DNA of 33,856 nucleotides from JAFLCM01 sp964510955. GTDB lineage: Bacteria; Planctomycetota; Phycisphaerae; Phycisphaerales; UBA1924. Shown here in pieces: positions 23,868 through 31,977 of the stretch. Numbering within the stretch: position 1 is the stretch's first letter; every line of letters starts with the position of its first letter. Under the pieces are notes generated by a model that made no database searches, had not been told where the DNA came from, and saw only the letters and a program-made list of their open reading frames with translations. The DNA is taken from the NCBI GenBank assembly GCA_964510955.1, contig CAZEDW010000042.1, forward strand, positions 1 through 33,856, written 5' to 3'. A program made the translations under genes and the position numbers.

Positions 23868-24182
23868 ATGCCCACCTACGTCTATCAAGCCTTCGACCCC
23901 GCCCACCCCGACGATGACTCGGGTGATGTGTTCGAGCTGTTCCAGAAGATGACCGACCCGGCGCTCACCAAGCACCCCGAAACGGGTCAGCCCGTGCGGC
24001 GCATCCCCCAACGCCCGATGATCGGCGGCGCCCACTCCACCGCAAGCGACAAGCGCAAGCTCAGCGATTCAAACCTCGACCGCCTCGGGTTCACCAAGTA
24101 CGTCAAGAGCGGGAACGGCTACGACAAGGTCGCGGGCAAGGGGCCGGACCTGAGAAACATCCGTAAGACGACGGGGGGGTGA
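23868..24182 (+). CDS. FmdB-like small protein lacking the zinc-ribbon cysteines
   Basis: The start is ATG 23868, giving 104 aa. The N-terminus MPTYVYQAFD, FELFQKMTDPAL and QPVRRI follow the FmdB zinc-ribbon plan (MPTYEYRC..CG, FE..Q...D.PL, CP.CG..VRR). All four expected cysteines are replaced: the first CxxC by an acidic DPAHPDDDSGD insert and the second by HPETG. The C-terminal half (GFTKYVKSGNGYDKVAGKGP) is basic. Zinc binding by the usual site is therefore not possible. The function is unknown, as it largely is for the family. It is convergent with the small membrane protein gene. Confidence 0.82.
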   Translation: MPTYVYQAFDPAHPDDDSGDVFELFQKMTDPALTKHPETGQPVRRIPQRPMIGGAHSTASDKRKLSDSNLDRLGFTKYVKSGNGYDKVAGKGPDLRNIRKTTGG

Positions 24183-24219
24183 CCTCGGCGGGCACCGTTG
24201 GCGATCGAGGTGTTGTCTA

Positions 24220-24459
24220 TCAGTGTTTGGCGCGCGGCCGCGTTTGCTTGAGGGAGAGCACGGCCAGCAGCAAGCCGATCAATGCTCCAGTCCAGTTGGT
24301 TGTCCAGTATCCAAGGTCCCAGGGTCTGACCGCCGGCGCGGGATAGGGTGGGAAGCGCGGTTGAACGAACCAGCCGCCCAGAATGAACCCCAGCCCGAAA
24401 ACGACCAGGGCCGACAGCCACTTCATCACGGCGCTGCTTCCGCCCTGCGCACGCGGCAT
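24220..24459 (-). CDS. Small two-span membrane protein coupled to pepA
   Basis: The product is 79 aa. The ATG at 24459 overlaps the pepA stop (TGATG). The first hydrophobic stretch is WLSALVVFGLGFILGGWFV and the second GALIGLLLAVLSL, separated by a Pro/aromatic-rich loop with PRFPPYPAP. The C-terminus is basic. A downstream ATG at 24426 is an alternative start. I know of no family for it. The overlap indicates that it is translated with pepA. Confidence 0.7.
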   Translation of the reverse strand: MPRAQGGSSAVMKWLSALVVFGLGFILGGWFVQPRFPPYPAPAVRPWDLGYWTTNWTGALIGLLLAVLSLKQTRPRAKH

Positions 24460-25982
24460 CAATCCGCCTCCAGCATCTCCGCCAAGAGCCTCACGCCCCA
24501 GCCCGTCGCCGATTCCTTGACGAACGGCCCGCTGTCGCCCTCGACGGCGTGAACGCCCGCGATGTCCAGGTGGCACCACGGGATGCCCGCCTGAACGAAG
24601 TAGCTCAGGAACGCCGCGCCCTGGATCGGGTGCGCCTTGCGGTTGGGGTTGCTGTTGAGGATGTCCGCGACGGTGGACTTCATCATGTCGCGGTATTCCT
24701 GGTGCATGGGGAGGCGCCACACGCGCTCGCCGCTCACCCCGGCGGCGGCCTCGACCTTGGCCCGCAGCCCATCGTCCTCGCAGAACATGCCCGCGTACGT
24801 CGAGCCCAGCGCCGTCACCACGCCCCCCGTCAGCGTCGCGAGGTCGATGACGCACGCCGGGTCCTCCTTTTCGCACGCCCAGCACAGCGCATCGGCGAGC
24901 ACCAGCCGCCCCTCGGCGTCGGTATTCGTCACCTCGACGGTCACGCCGTTGCGGTAGGTCAGCACGTCGTCGGGCCGGTAGGCCTCTTCAGAAATCGAGT
25001 TCTCGGCGACCGCCAGCAGCGCCACCACCGGCCTGCGCGGCTGGATCACCGTGGCGATGGCGTGCATGGCGCCGAGCACGGCACAGCCGCCGTCCTTGTC
25101 GCGCTTCATGCCCCGCATGCCGTTGTTGATCTTCAGCGACAGCCCGCCCGAGTCATAGGTCATCGTCTTGCCGACCAGCACCACCGGCTTCGCCGAGCGC
25201 GACGAGCCGGCCCGAGCGCGGGGCTTGTACTCCAGGCGGATCATGCACGGCTTGAACTCCGACGCCTTGCCCACGTTGATCAGCCCCTCGAAGCGTTCGC
25301 GGACCAGCTCTTCCCCCTTCCAGACCTTGCACTTCAGACCCGCCTTGCGGGCCATCGCCGCCGCCTGCTGCGCGACATACGCCGGCGTGCAGATGTTCGG
25401 CGGGGTGTGCGAGAGCGCCCGCGCCATGTTGGCGCTGTCGGCGAGCGCCAGCCCCCGCGCCAGGCCCGACGCGAAGGGGGCGTTCGATGAGCCCACCGAC
25501 AGCGGGCCTCGCTTGGGCGCGCCGCCGTTGCCGGTGCCGCGGAAGTGGTCAAAGGGGTAGCCGACGAGCCCCAGGCCTTCGCCGAACGCCGAGCCGCAGG
25601 CGGCGAGATCGACCCGCTTGCCGGTGCCGCTGAGCGCCGGGGCCAGCTCGACCTGAACCTGTGCGTCCTTGGTGGTGGCGAGGCGCCGCCCCACGGCGGC
25701 GGCGGCGTTGCGGAGGTCGCCGGCCTGAAACGAGTCCTTCTTTCCCAGCCCCACGAGAATGACACGCGAGACGACGCCGCGCTTGCCGCCCGCGGCATCG
25801 GCGGGGAACGCCTCGACGATCCGCCCGGTTTCGCCGGTCGCCTCGCCGCGCTTGCCCGCCGCCGCCAGAGCGCCCGACGGGTCCAGCCCGAGCGTTGCCT
25901 TGGACGGCTGCTCGCCCGCGAAATGGCCGACGACAATGCACGAGGGGCGGGAGAGGCGGGCGACCTTGATCGAATCGAACAT
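24459..25982 (-). CDS. pepA: Leucyl aminopeptidase (peptidase M17)
   Basis: This cytosolic metallo-aminopeptidase removes N-terminal residues from peptides. Its 507 aa are the family's usual length. A variable N-terminal domain (about 1-170) precedes the catalytic domain. There, VLVGKTMTYDSGGLSLK carries the catalytic Lys and a metal Asp, followed by MKRDKDGGCAVLGAM. The M17 signature TNTDAEGRLVLADAL supplies the Asp/Glu ligands and Arg. The ATG at 25982 has GGAG about 7 nt before it. A small membrane protein gene overlaps its stop. The HIT gene is divergent across a 152-base gap. Confidence 0.95.
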   Translation of the reverse strand: MFDSIKVARLSRPSCIVVGHFAGEQPSKATLGLDPSGALAAAGKRGEATGETGRIVEAFPADAAGGKRGVVSRVILVGLGKKDSFQAGDLRNAAAAVGRRLATTKDAQVQVELAPALSGTGKRVDLAACGSAFGEGLGLVGYPFDHFRGTGNGGAPKRGPLSVGSSNAPFASGLARGLALADSANMARALSHTPPNICTPAYVAQQAAAMARKAGLKCKVWKGEELVRERFEGLINVGKASEFKPCMIRLEYKPRARAGSSRSAKPVVLVGKTMTYDSGGLSLKINNGMRGMKRDKDGGCAVLGAMHAIATVIQPRRPVVALLAVAENSISEEAYRPDDVLTYRNGVTVEVTNTDAEGRLVLADALCWACEKEDPACVIDLATLTGGVVTALGSTYAGMFCEDDGLRAKVEAAAGVSGERVWRLPMHQEYRDMMKSTVADILNSNPNRKAHPIQGAAFLSYFVQAGIPWCHLDIAGVHAVEGDSGPFVKESATGWGVRLLAEMLEAD

Positions 25983-26134
25983 GGTGAACTCCGGAGTGGG
26001 GGCCCTGTCCGCCGGCGATTCCGGGCGCTAGTTACAGGGGGAACCAGTGTACCGGCGCTCGCTTCCGGCGTTTCCAGAGAGGTGCTCGTGCCGGCGCCGC
26101 GCCCGCCCGGCGCCTCCGAACTACCGTTCCACCG

Positions 26135-26800
26135 ATGCCCGAGCCTCGCCAACCCACCGACCCGTCGCCGCAGAACCTCCACGCGCCGTGGCGGAGCTCG
26201 TACATGGAGCAGTTGAGCGAGGCTGACCGCGCGGCCCACGGCGGCGGGGCCGGGGCGACCGCCAATGCGAAACCGCCCAGGCCCAAGCCCGCGTCGTTCT
26301 TCCGCGAGTACTTCCTCGACCCCGCCGGAGATCAGAAAAACCACGTCATCGTGCGCACCGGACCGGGCGGCTTGGACGTCTCCCCATCGCCGGCTGGGAT
26401 TCCCGCGGCGCACCAGCCGACCGACTCGCTCTCCGGCCTGATCCTGCTGAACAAGTTCCCCTACGCCAACGGCCACCTGCTCATCGCCCTGGGCGAACCG
26501 CGCCCGAGGCTGCTGGACTATTCACCCCGTCAGCGCGCGGAGTTGTGGCGCCTGACCGACCTGGCGGTGGACCTGTGCGAGCGGGCCCTGATGCCGCAGG
26601 GGGTGAACGTGGGGCTGAACCAGGGTCACGCCGCCGGCGCCGGCGTGCCGGAGCATGTGCACGTCCACGTCGTGCCGCGCTGGCTGGGCGACGTGAACTT
26701 CATCAGCGTGGTGGGGCAGGTGCGGGTGATACCGGGGGCGCTGGAAGCGATGGCGGGGAGGTATCGGGAGGTGTGGGGGCGGGTGAGATTAGCGAGATGA
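26135..26800 (+). CDS. HIT-family nucleotide hydrolase/phosphorylase
   Basis: This is a histidine-triad protein of 221 aa, probably acting on dinucleoside polyphosphates or other nucleotides. LHAPWRSSYM near the N-terminus matches the (L)xAPWRxxY start common in Ap4A-type HIT proteins. LILLNKFPYANGHLLIAL is the nucleotide-binding strand region, and HVHVHVVPRW at residues 174-183 holds the triad with the middle His as nucleophile. A disordered Gly/Ala/Pro insert lies at about 35-52. The start is ATG 26135. The stop overlaps the next gene's ATG (ATGA). The precise substrate is not decidable. Confidence 0.92.
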   Translation: MPEPRQPTDPSPQNLHAPWRSSYMEQLSEADRAAHGGGAGATANAKPPRPKPASFFREYFLDPAGDQKNHVIVRTGPGGLDVSPSPAGIPAAHQPTDSLSGLILLNKFPYANGHLLIALGEPRPRLLDYSPRQRAELWRLTDLAVDLCERALMPQGVNVGLNQGHAAGAGVPEHVHVHVVPRWLGDVNFISVVGQVRVIPGALEAMAGRYREVWGRVRLAR

Positions 26801-27822
26801 CCAACGCTGGGGGCCGAGGCTTGGAGGAACTGATTACGGGCGGCGGGCCGCTCACGGCGCGCCTTCGGCCGGCTGTCCGGCCGCTCATTCGTTCATTCAA
26901 GGCGCGGGCGCGACTCGACGCCGCAGAAATTGTTCCGGACAAGCAACTTGGCAACGAGCTGAGCGGTCTGCGTGTTCCTTGGCATTCGCTGCACTGGCGG
27001 ACATGGCGCAAGGCGCTGATTGTCAGGCCCGATGGTCGGACGGTTTGTTGGCGCGGCACTCCGCTCATCGTGCGATTCCGGTCAGGCCGCGAGTGCAAGC
27101 TCGCAAGACGCCTGGTTCGTCGCGCGATGATGCGTGCGATCAAGTCGGGAGCGACTGATATTACCGATTACTTCACGGCTTCCAGGGTCGCGAGCCTTAG
27201 TTCCCTCGCGATTCTATGGTTGATGGCCGGCGTCGTGGCGGGCTTGCTCGTGAAGTTCGCGGTCGTTGTGTGGAGCCAAGTGCCTTCCGGTCCGCCGGCC
27301 GTCGTCTACATAACGGCGTTGATTGCCGGAGGTCCGCTCCTGGCAGCGTGCTTCATTGTCTGGGCGAAGCCCGCCATCGCGGCCGATGCCCGATCAATCT
27401 ACCCGCGATCGGTCACAGTCTCGCGGGAAGGGTTCGCTTGCGTTCTCTCTGATGGAGACGAACGGCGGTTTTCCTGGGTCGACTTCGTTGGCTTCGTACC
27501 CTCGGCGACCGGCAGGCGCTTGGAGTTTTCCGACGGAACGCGGGTCTGCATCCATCCGATATCGCGGATCGGCGAACTGTTGAAAGAGATCGAGAGGCGC
27601 ACTCGGAACCTCAGCGCGTCGACGCGGGTTGCACGCGGGCGTCAATTCGTGATCTGTGTTCTCGCAGCGTTTTTTGGAGCGACCGGCGTCTACGCCGCAG
27701 GGCAAGTGGCACCCGCTCCGATCACGCTGTCGTTCTCCAACATGATTGCGCTCTTCGCGTTTCTGCTTGTGCTGGGAGTAGTCATCGTCTCCTTGGCGGG
27801 GAACAAGCGTCCAAGGGACTGA
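26797..27822 (+). CDS. Multi-span membrane protein of unknown function
   Basis: The start is ATG 26797, overlapping the HIT gene's stop. The product is 341 aa. It has a basic N-terminal cytoplasmic part and two hydrophobic spans (LAILWLMAGVVAGLLVKFAV, VVYITALIAGGPLLAACFIV). A soluble section follows with VTVSREGFACVLSDGDERRFSW, resembling a small PH-like or YcxB-like beta domain. Two C-terminal spans (FVICVLAAFFGATGVYAAG, MIALFAFLLVLGVVIVSL) complete it. The gene is visibly less GC-rich than its neighbours. I do not recognise a named family. It ends 13 bases from the convergent M42 gene. Confidence 0.8.
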   Translation: MTNAGGRGLEELITGGGPLTARLRPAVRPLIRSFKARARLDAAEIVPDKQLGNELSGLRVPWHSLHWRTWRKALIVRPDGRTVCWRGTPLIVRFRSGRECKLARRLVRRAMMRAIKSGATDITDYFTASRVASLSSLAILWLMAGVVAGLLVKFAVVVWSQVPSGPPAVVYITALIAGGPLLAACFIVWAKPAIAADARSIYPRSVTVSREGFACVLSDGDERRFSWVDFVGFVPSATGRRLEFSDGTRVCIHPISRIGELLKEIERRTRNLSASTRVARGRQFVICVLAAFFGATGVYAAGQVAPAPITLSFSNMIALFAFLLVLGVVIVSLAGNKRPRD

Positions 27823-27835
27823 TGAACTCCGCGGA

Positions 27836-29008
27836 TTACCCCAGCACAAAGCTCCGCTCCCGATACAGCTTCTCCATCCGGTCGATCAGCGGCTCCGCGC
27901 TCGCCAGCCCCGTCGCACAAGCCACCAAGAGGTCCACCAGCCCCTCAAAGTCGCTGACGGCGACCTCCTCACGGGCCGCCCGCGCGTTGTGCACGGCGTC
28001 GGCCTCTTCGGCCTGAACGCGGGCCAGGTCTCCCATGTTGTGGTAGTTGCCCAGCGGCAGGCAGATGCAGGTGGCGTCGTAGCCATACGCCTGGTAAGCA
28101 CTGGCCTCGCACGCGCCGCCCGGCATCAGCTTGCGCTGCCAGCGGAACGGATCGCCGGTCTTCTCGCGGTCCTTGGCCAGTTGCTCGCACACCTTGGCGA
28201 CGGCGGCGGTGAGGGTCGGGCTGAAGGTGCTGATGCGGTCGCCCACGCGCACGATCGGCCCGGCCCCGATGGGCGAGTCATGCGGGAAGCTGCGCGAGTT
28301 CTCGAGGGCCAGCACCCGCGACCCCGCGGGCATCGTGCCCAGCTTGCACGCCGCGATGGCGCCGATAAAGCCGATCTCCTCCGCGCGGGTCAGCAGCACC
28401 CTCGCGTGAGCGCCCCCGGGCGTCGGCCGCAAGGTGTCGAGCGCCGCAAGCGCCGCCGCCACCGCCGCCAGGTCGTCGCACGCGTCGGTGCGGACCATGC
28501 CGTCTTCGACGCTGGCCGGCGGCAGCGTCCACCGCCCGATGTCGCCCAGCTTCAGGCCGGAACCGTCTACGGTGGCGTCGTCGTCGAGCTCCACCACGCA
28601 CTGGCGGTACGGCTCCTGGGCTTCGGTCTGCACCACTTTGCCGGTCACGGTCGAGTCGGCGCGGGCCTCGGCGAACAACGTGACCGGCGCCTCGCGGAAG
28701 TACGGCGTCAGCACCCCGCCGCGGAACCCCACGCCCAGCGTGCCGGGCCCGATGATGCGCTCGATGACAAACGCCGGGTGGTCGAGGTGCGCGGTGATGA
28801 ACAGCGCCGGCCGCGACCCCGGCGCCGGCGCATCGGACCGCTCGATCACAAGGTTGCCCGCGCTGTCAGCTGCCAGGCGCAGGTCCGGACGCTCGTTCAC
28901 CCACCGCCGCACCCACGCGACCACCCGCTGCTCCCGCCCGGCGGCGGTGGGGGTGGAGGTGAGCTCAAGCAGCCAGCGGAGGTGGGTCGCGCGGTCGGAG
29001 AGGTTCAT
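27836..29008 (-). CDS. M42/M28-like metallo-aminopeptidase (FrvX type)
   Basis: This is a two-metal aminopeptidase of 390 aa, with start ATG 29008; the longer frame lacks a good start. Visible metal-site motifs in order are FITAHLDHPAFV, the bridging Asp in RTDACDDLAAV, the catalytic and metal Glu pair in LTRAEEIGFIGA, ALENSRSFP, and the C-terminal His in PLGNYHNMGDL. The order fits the M42/FrvX plan, with the small lid domain inserted between the first His-Asp and the DACDD motif. Substrate and oligomer are unknown. It is divergent from the methyltransferase gene and convergent with the membrane protein gene. Confidence 0.85.
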   Translation of the reverse strand: MNLSDRATHLRWLLELTSTPTAAGREQRVVAWVRRWVNERPDLRLAADSAGNLVIERSDAPAPGSRPALFITAHLDHPAFVIERIIGPGTLGVGFRGGVLTPYFREAPVTLFAEARADSTVTGKVVQTEAQEPYRQCVVELDDDATVDGSGLKLGDIGRWTLPPASVEDGMVRTDACDDLAAVAAALAALDTLRPTPGGAHARVLLTRAEEIGFIGAIAACKLGTMPAGSRVLALENSRSFPHDSPIGAGPIVRVGDRISTFSPTLTAAVAKVCEQLAKDREKTGDPFRWQRKLMPGGACEASAYQAYGYDATCICLPLGNYHNMGDLARVQAEEADAVHNARAAREEVAVSDFEGLVDLLVACATGLASAEPLIDRMEKLYRERSFVLG

Positions 29009-29129
29009 GCCGGAGGGTAGCGAGGCGCCCGGTCGCCCCCTGTGCCCGCGGATTCGGCCCAAGGCGTGCGCCGATCCCGCCCCCGCGCGCCTCACCATCG
29101 CGGCTCATCGTGCCGATAACATCCATCCG

Positions 29130-29789
29130 ATGCCGCAGGGTCTCCTTGCTCCCGTGATGAGGGCGATGCACGCGCCGGTGTACGCGGCGCGGCTGCGCGC
29201 GCTGGTCGCCGCCATCACGCCTCACCTCAAGCCCGGCGACCGGGTCCTCGACGTCGGCTGCGGCAACGGCACCCTCGCCCGCGCCCTCCTGGACAACCCC
29301 GGCGCGCCCGCCGGGCTCGTCGCCGAGGGCCTCGAGCGTTACAAGCGCGGAGGCGAGCCCATCACCGTCCACGCCTACGACGGCGTCAAGATGCCCCTCG
29401 CCGACCGCTCCTACGACTGCGTCATCGTCGCCGATGTCCTGCACCACGAGGAAGACCCCGACCGCCTGCTCCGCGAGTGCGCCCGCGTCTCGCGCCGGCT
29501 CGTCATCATCAAGGACCATTCGGTCGCGGGCCCGCTCGCCCAGCAGCGCATCAGCTTCATCGACTGGGCTGCCAACGCGCCGTACGGCGTCAAGTGCCTC
29601 TACCGCTACAACACTCCCGCCGGCTGGGCCGGCGTCCGCTCACGCCTGGGCTTGGGGCTGGTCGAAGAACGCCTCGCCATGGACCTCTACCCCCCGGGGT
29701 TCAACGCACTGTTCGGCCGGCGACTCCAGTATTTCGCCGTGCTGAGCGTCCCCGCGCCCGCCCAGCACGCCGCGATCACTCCCCAGTGA
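29130..29789 (+). CDS. Class I SAM-dependent methyltransferase
   Basis: The start is ATG 29130, giving 219 aa. Motif I is RVLDVGCGNGTLARALL, motif II is near HAYDGVKMPLADRSYD, and CVIVADVLHHEEDP is the post-II strand typical of small-molecule methyltransferases. The C-terminal part is aromatic (YGVKCLYRYNTPAGW). The TGATG overlap with the next gene, a UbiA-type prenyltransferase, implies coupled translation and perhaps one pathway. This could be a lipid or glycan modification, but the acceptor is unknown. Confidence 0.88.
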   Translation: MPQGLLAPVMRAMHAPVYAARLRALVAAITPHLKPGDRVLDVGCGNGTLARALLDNPGAPAGLVAEGLERYKRGGEPITVHAYDGVKMPLADRSYDCVIVADVLHHEEDPDRLLRECARVSRRLVIIKDHSVAGPLAQQRISFIDWAANAPYGVKCLYRYNTPAGWAGVRSRLGLGLVEERLAMDLYPPGFNALFGRRLQYFAVLSVPAPAQHAAITPQ

Positions 29790-30757
29790 TGCCCGAACGC
29801 CCCAGCCTCATCATCAGCCTTGTCAAGCTCGCCCGTCCGTGGCAGTGGGGCAAGAGCGCGTTCGTGCTGGTCGGCCCGTTCTACGGCTACCAGCGCATGG
29901 TCGCCCACGGGCGCCAGCCGCGCGAGATCATCGTCGAAGCCCTGCTGGCCGCCGCGTCGTTCGCGCTGGCCTCGTCGGCCTGCTACGTCGCCAACGACGC
30001 CCTCGACGCAGAGGCCGATCGCCTCCACCCGCGGAAGAAGTCCCGCCCCATCGCCGCCGGCGACGTCCCGACAACCACCGCCTGGGCCTTTGCAGGCGCT
30101 CTCGCCGCCGCGGCCGGCGCCCTGCTCCTGACCCTGCCCGCGGAAGTCCGCCCGGCCACCGGCGTCTGTGTCGGCCTCTACACCCTCAACGTGCTCGCCT
30201 ACAGCAGCTTCCTCAAGCACCGCGTCATCGCCGACGTGATGAGCCTCTCGCTGGGCTTCGTGCTGCGCATGATCGGCGGCTGCGCGGCCGTCGCCATCAG
30301 CCCCACCACCTGGCTGCTCAACGTCACGCTGTTCCTCTCGATGTTCCTCGCCTTCGGCAAGCGCCTGGGAGAGCGACGCACCATGAGCGAGGCGTCCGGC
30401 TCGGCCGCCGCCCACCGCCCCGTGCAGGCCCTGTACACCGACACCCTGCTCCAGATGATGGTCGTTGTCACCGCCGTCATCACGCTGATGACCTACGCCC
30501 TGTACGTCAAGGATCAGTCCCCCGGCGGCCAGCCCGGCGAACCGCTGCCGTTGCTGTGGCTCACGGTCCTCCCGGCTACCTACGCCATGCTCCGCTGCAT
30601 CGTGCTGCTGGAAAAGGGAGTCTTCGACGACCCCACCGAGGTCGCTTTCAAGGACCGCGGGATCAAGGTCGCGGCCCTTGCGTTCGTCGCCCTCACGGTC
30701 TGGGCCCTGGTCTCCCACGCCGCGGTCCCCGCCGACGCGGCTCATCCGCTCCCCTGA
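29789..30757 (+). CDS. UbiA-family prenyltransferase (decaprenyl-phosphate phosphoribosyltransferase-like)
   Basis: This integral membrane enzyme of 322 aa has about eight hydrophobic segments. The first Asp-rich motif is NDALDAEADRLHP, followed by RKKSRPIAAG. This fits polyprenyl-phosphate phosphoribosyltransferases (DPPR synthase, Rv3806c-like), which use PRPP, better than quinone-type UbiA proteins. The second region, YSSFLKHRVIADV then LGFVLRMIGG, is also of that type, and FGKRLGERR follows. Its start overlaps the methyltransferase stop. In mycobacteria this reaction begins arabinose donor synthesis; here the product's use is unknown. Confidence 0.85.
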   Translation: MPERPSLIISLVKLARPWQWGKSAFVLVGPFYGYQRMVAHGRQPREIIVEALLAAASFALASSACYVANDALDAEADRLHPRKKSRPIAAGDVPTTTAWAFAGALAAAAGALLLTLPAEVRPATGVCVGLYTLNVLAYSSFLKHRVIADVMSLSLGFVLRMIGGCAAVAISPTTWLLNVTLFLSMFLAFGKRLGERRTMSEASGSAAAHRPVQALYTDTLLQMMVVVTAVITLMTYALYVKDQSPGGQPGEPLPLLWLTVLPATYAMLRCIVLLEKGVFDDPTEVAFKDRGIKVAALAFVALTVWALVSHAAVPADAAHPLP

Positions 30758-30784
30758 TTCCTCTCGGCCCCGAAGGCTTCCCCC

Positions 30785-31306
30785 TCATTCCATCCGCTTG
30801 CTCGCCGAGAGACTCCGTCCTTCCGGCAGCGTCCAGCGCGCCTCCAGCCTCCAGGCGCCTTGGTTCCGCTCCATCGGAAGCCCCACCAGCGTGAGCCGGT
30901 AGGTGCGCGTCACGCGGTCGTAGGCCTTGACGTTGGCTTCGGGGTCGTTGAGGTCAACCCGCCAGCGCTTGAGCTGCTCGTTGCCCGCCGGCCCGTTCGC
31001 CACCGGCGGGGCGTCGCGGTGCAGTTCCAGCACCACCTCGCCGAGCCACTTGGCGCTGTCGTCCCAGCGGTCGCGGAGCTCCAGGTGCAGCTCGATGCGC
31101 TCCTCGCCCGTCGCGGGGTCCTTTACGACGCGTGAGAGCGGGTGAATCACCAGCTGCGCCGGCGCGAACGGATTCTCACCCGGCGCCACCTGCGACACCG
31201 GCCCCCGCCCGGCGCCGCTCTTGCGGTCCATGCTGCAACCCGACGGCGCGACGCCGATGCAACAAACCAGCAGAACAATCCCGAAGATGCGGCTCGGACG
31301 GCTCAT
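30785..31306 (-). CDS. Small lipoprotein of unknown function
   Basis: The start is ATG 31306, giving 173 aa. A hydrophobic signal stretch (IFGIVLLVCCIGVAPSGC) ends at a lipobox-like Cys24. The mature part is beta-rich with alternating charge (RIELHLELRDRWDDSAKWL, VVLELHRDAPP, WRLEARWTLPEG). I do not recognise the family. It is convergent with the prenyltransferase gene across 27 bases. The longer upstream frame starts inside likely leader sequence. Confidence 0.75.
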   Translation of the reverse strand: MSRPSRIFGIVLLVCCIGVAPSGCSMDRKSGAGRGPVSQVAPGENPFAPAQLVIHPLSRVVKDPATGEERIELHLELRDRWDDSAKWLGEVVLELHRDAPPVANGPAGNEQLKRWRVDLNDPEANVKAYDRVTRTYRLTLVGLPMERNQGAWRLEARWTLPEGRSLSASKRME

Positions 31307-31438
31307 GCGCCCCAGCGTAGCACCTCGCGCGACTTCCATCCGCCCTCGCCAACGGCCACCCCAACAGTTCGGCTCTCGCCCCCGGGCGGGCCTGAAACAC
31401 GCGCCGGCCGATTTCGCGACCGGCGCGCGGCAGTGGTG

Positions 31439-31765
31439 TTACGCGGCAAGGCGGAGCTCGCGCCCCGCCACCATCCGCGTCCCCTTCGGCACTTTGTGAG
31501 TCCTCACCCGCCGCGACGGTTGTGCCCGGGCCGCCTCGATGAGCGCGCCCGCGACCACGGCCCCGAGCGCCACCACGGGCACCGCCCACAGCGTCCAGAT
31601 CAGCGACAGCCCCGCCTCGGTGGTCAGCTCCTCGCTGGCGCCGGGCGCGCGCGGCAGCAGCACGTTCCCGGCCACCGCGACAACCCCCATCGCCAGCAGC
31701 GCAACCGCACCCCGCAAGAGATGCGATTCGCGCGACGGCCGGGTGATGAACTTGACGTGAGACAT
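31439..31765 (-). CDS. Small membrane protein of unknown function
   Basis: The product is 108 aa. The ATG at 31765 has AAGGA about 9 nt upstream. Two hydrophobic spans are visible: GAVALLAMGVVAVAGNVLL, and LIWTLWAVPVVALGAVVAGALI. Between them is an acidic loop, and the C-terminus is basic (PSRRVRTHKVPKGTRM). No family is recognised. It is divergent from the TPR gene and lies 132 bases from the lipoprotein gene, facing the same way. Confidence 0.75.
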   Translation of the reverse strand: MSHVKFITRPSRESHLLRGAVALLAMGVVAVAGNVLLPRAPGASEELTTEAGLSLIWTLWAVPVVALGAVVAGALIEAARAQPSRRVRTHKVPKGTRMVAGRELRLAA

Positions 31766-31977
31766 GGTCCGAGTCCTTTCTGAGCGCCGATCCGCCGGCG
31801 TCCACCAAGAGAGAACGCAGGACCCAACGCGTGCGCAGACCGGACAAACAACTCATCCTTGTTCGTTCGGATCGTGTCTGGGTCCGGGCCGTGGGCCGCC
31901 GCCGACGCCGGTCTGCAACTCCACCCGTGCTCCCGCCAATAACTGGTCCCCGAGTCCATGCTGGAGGAACCAAGACC

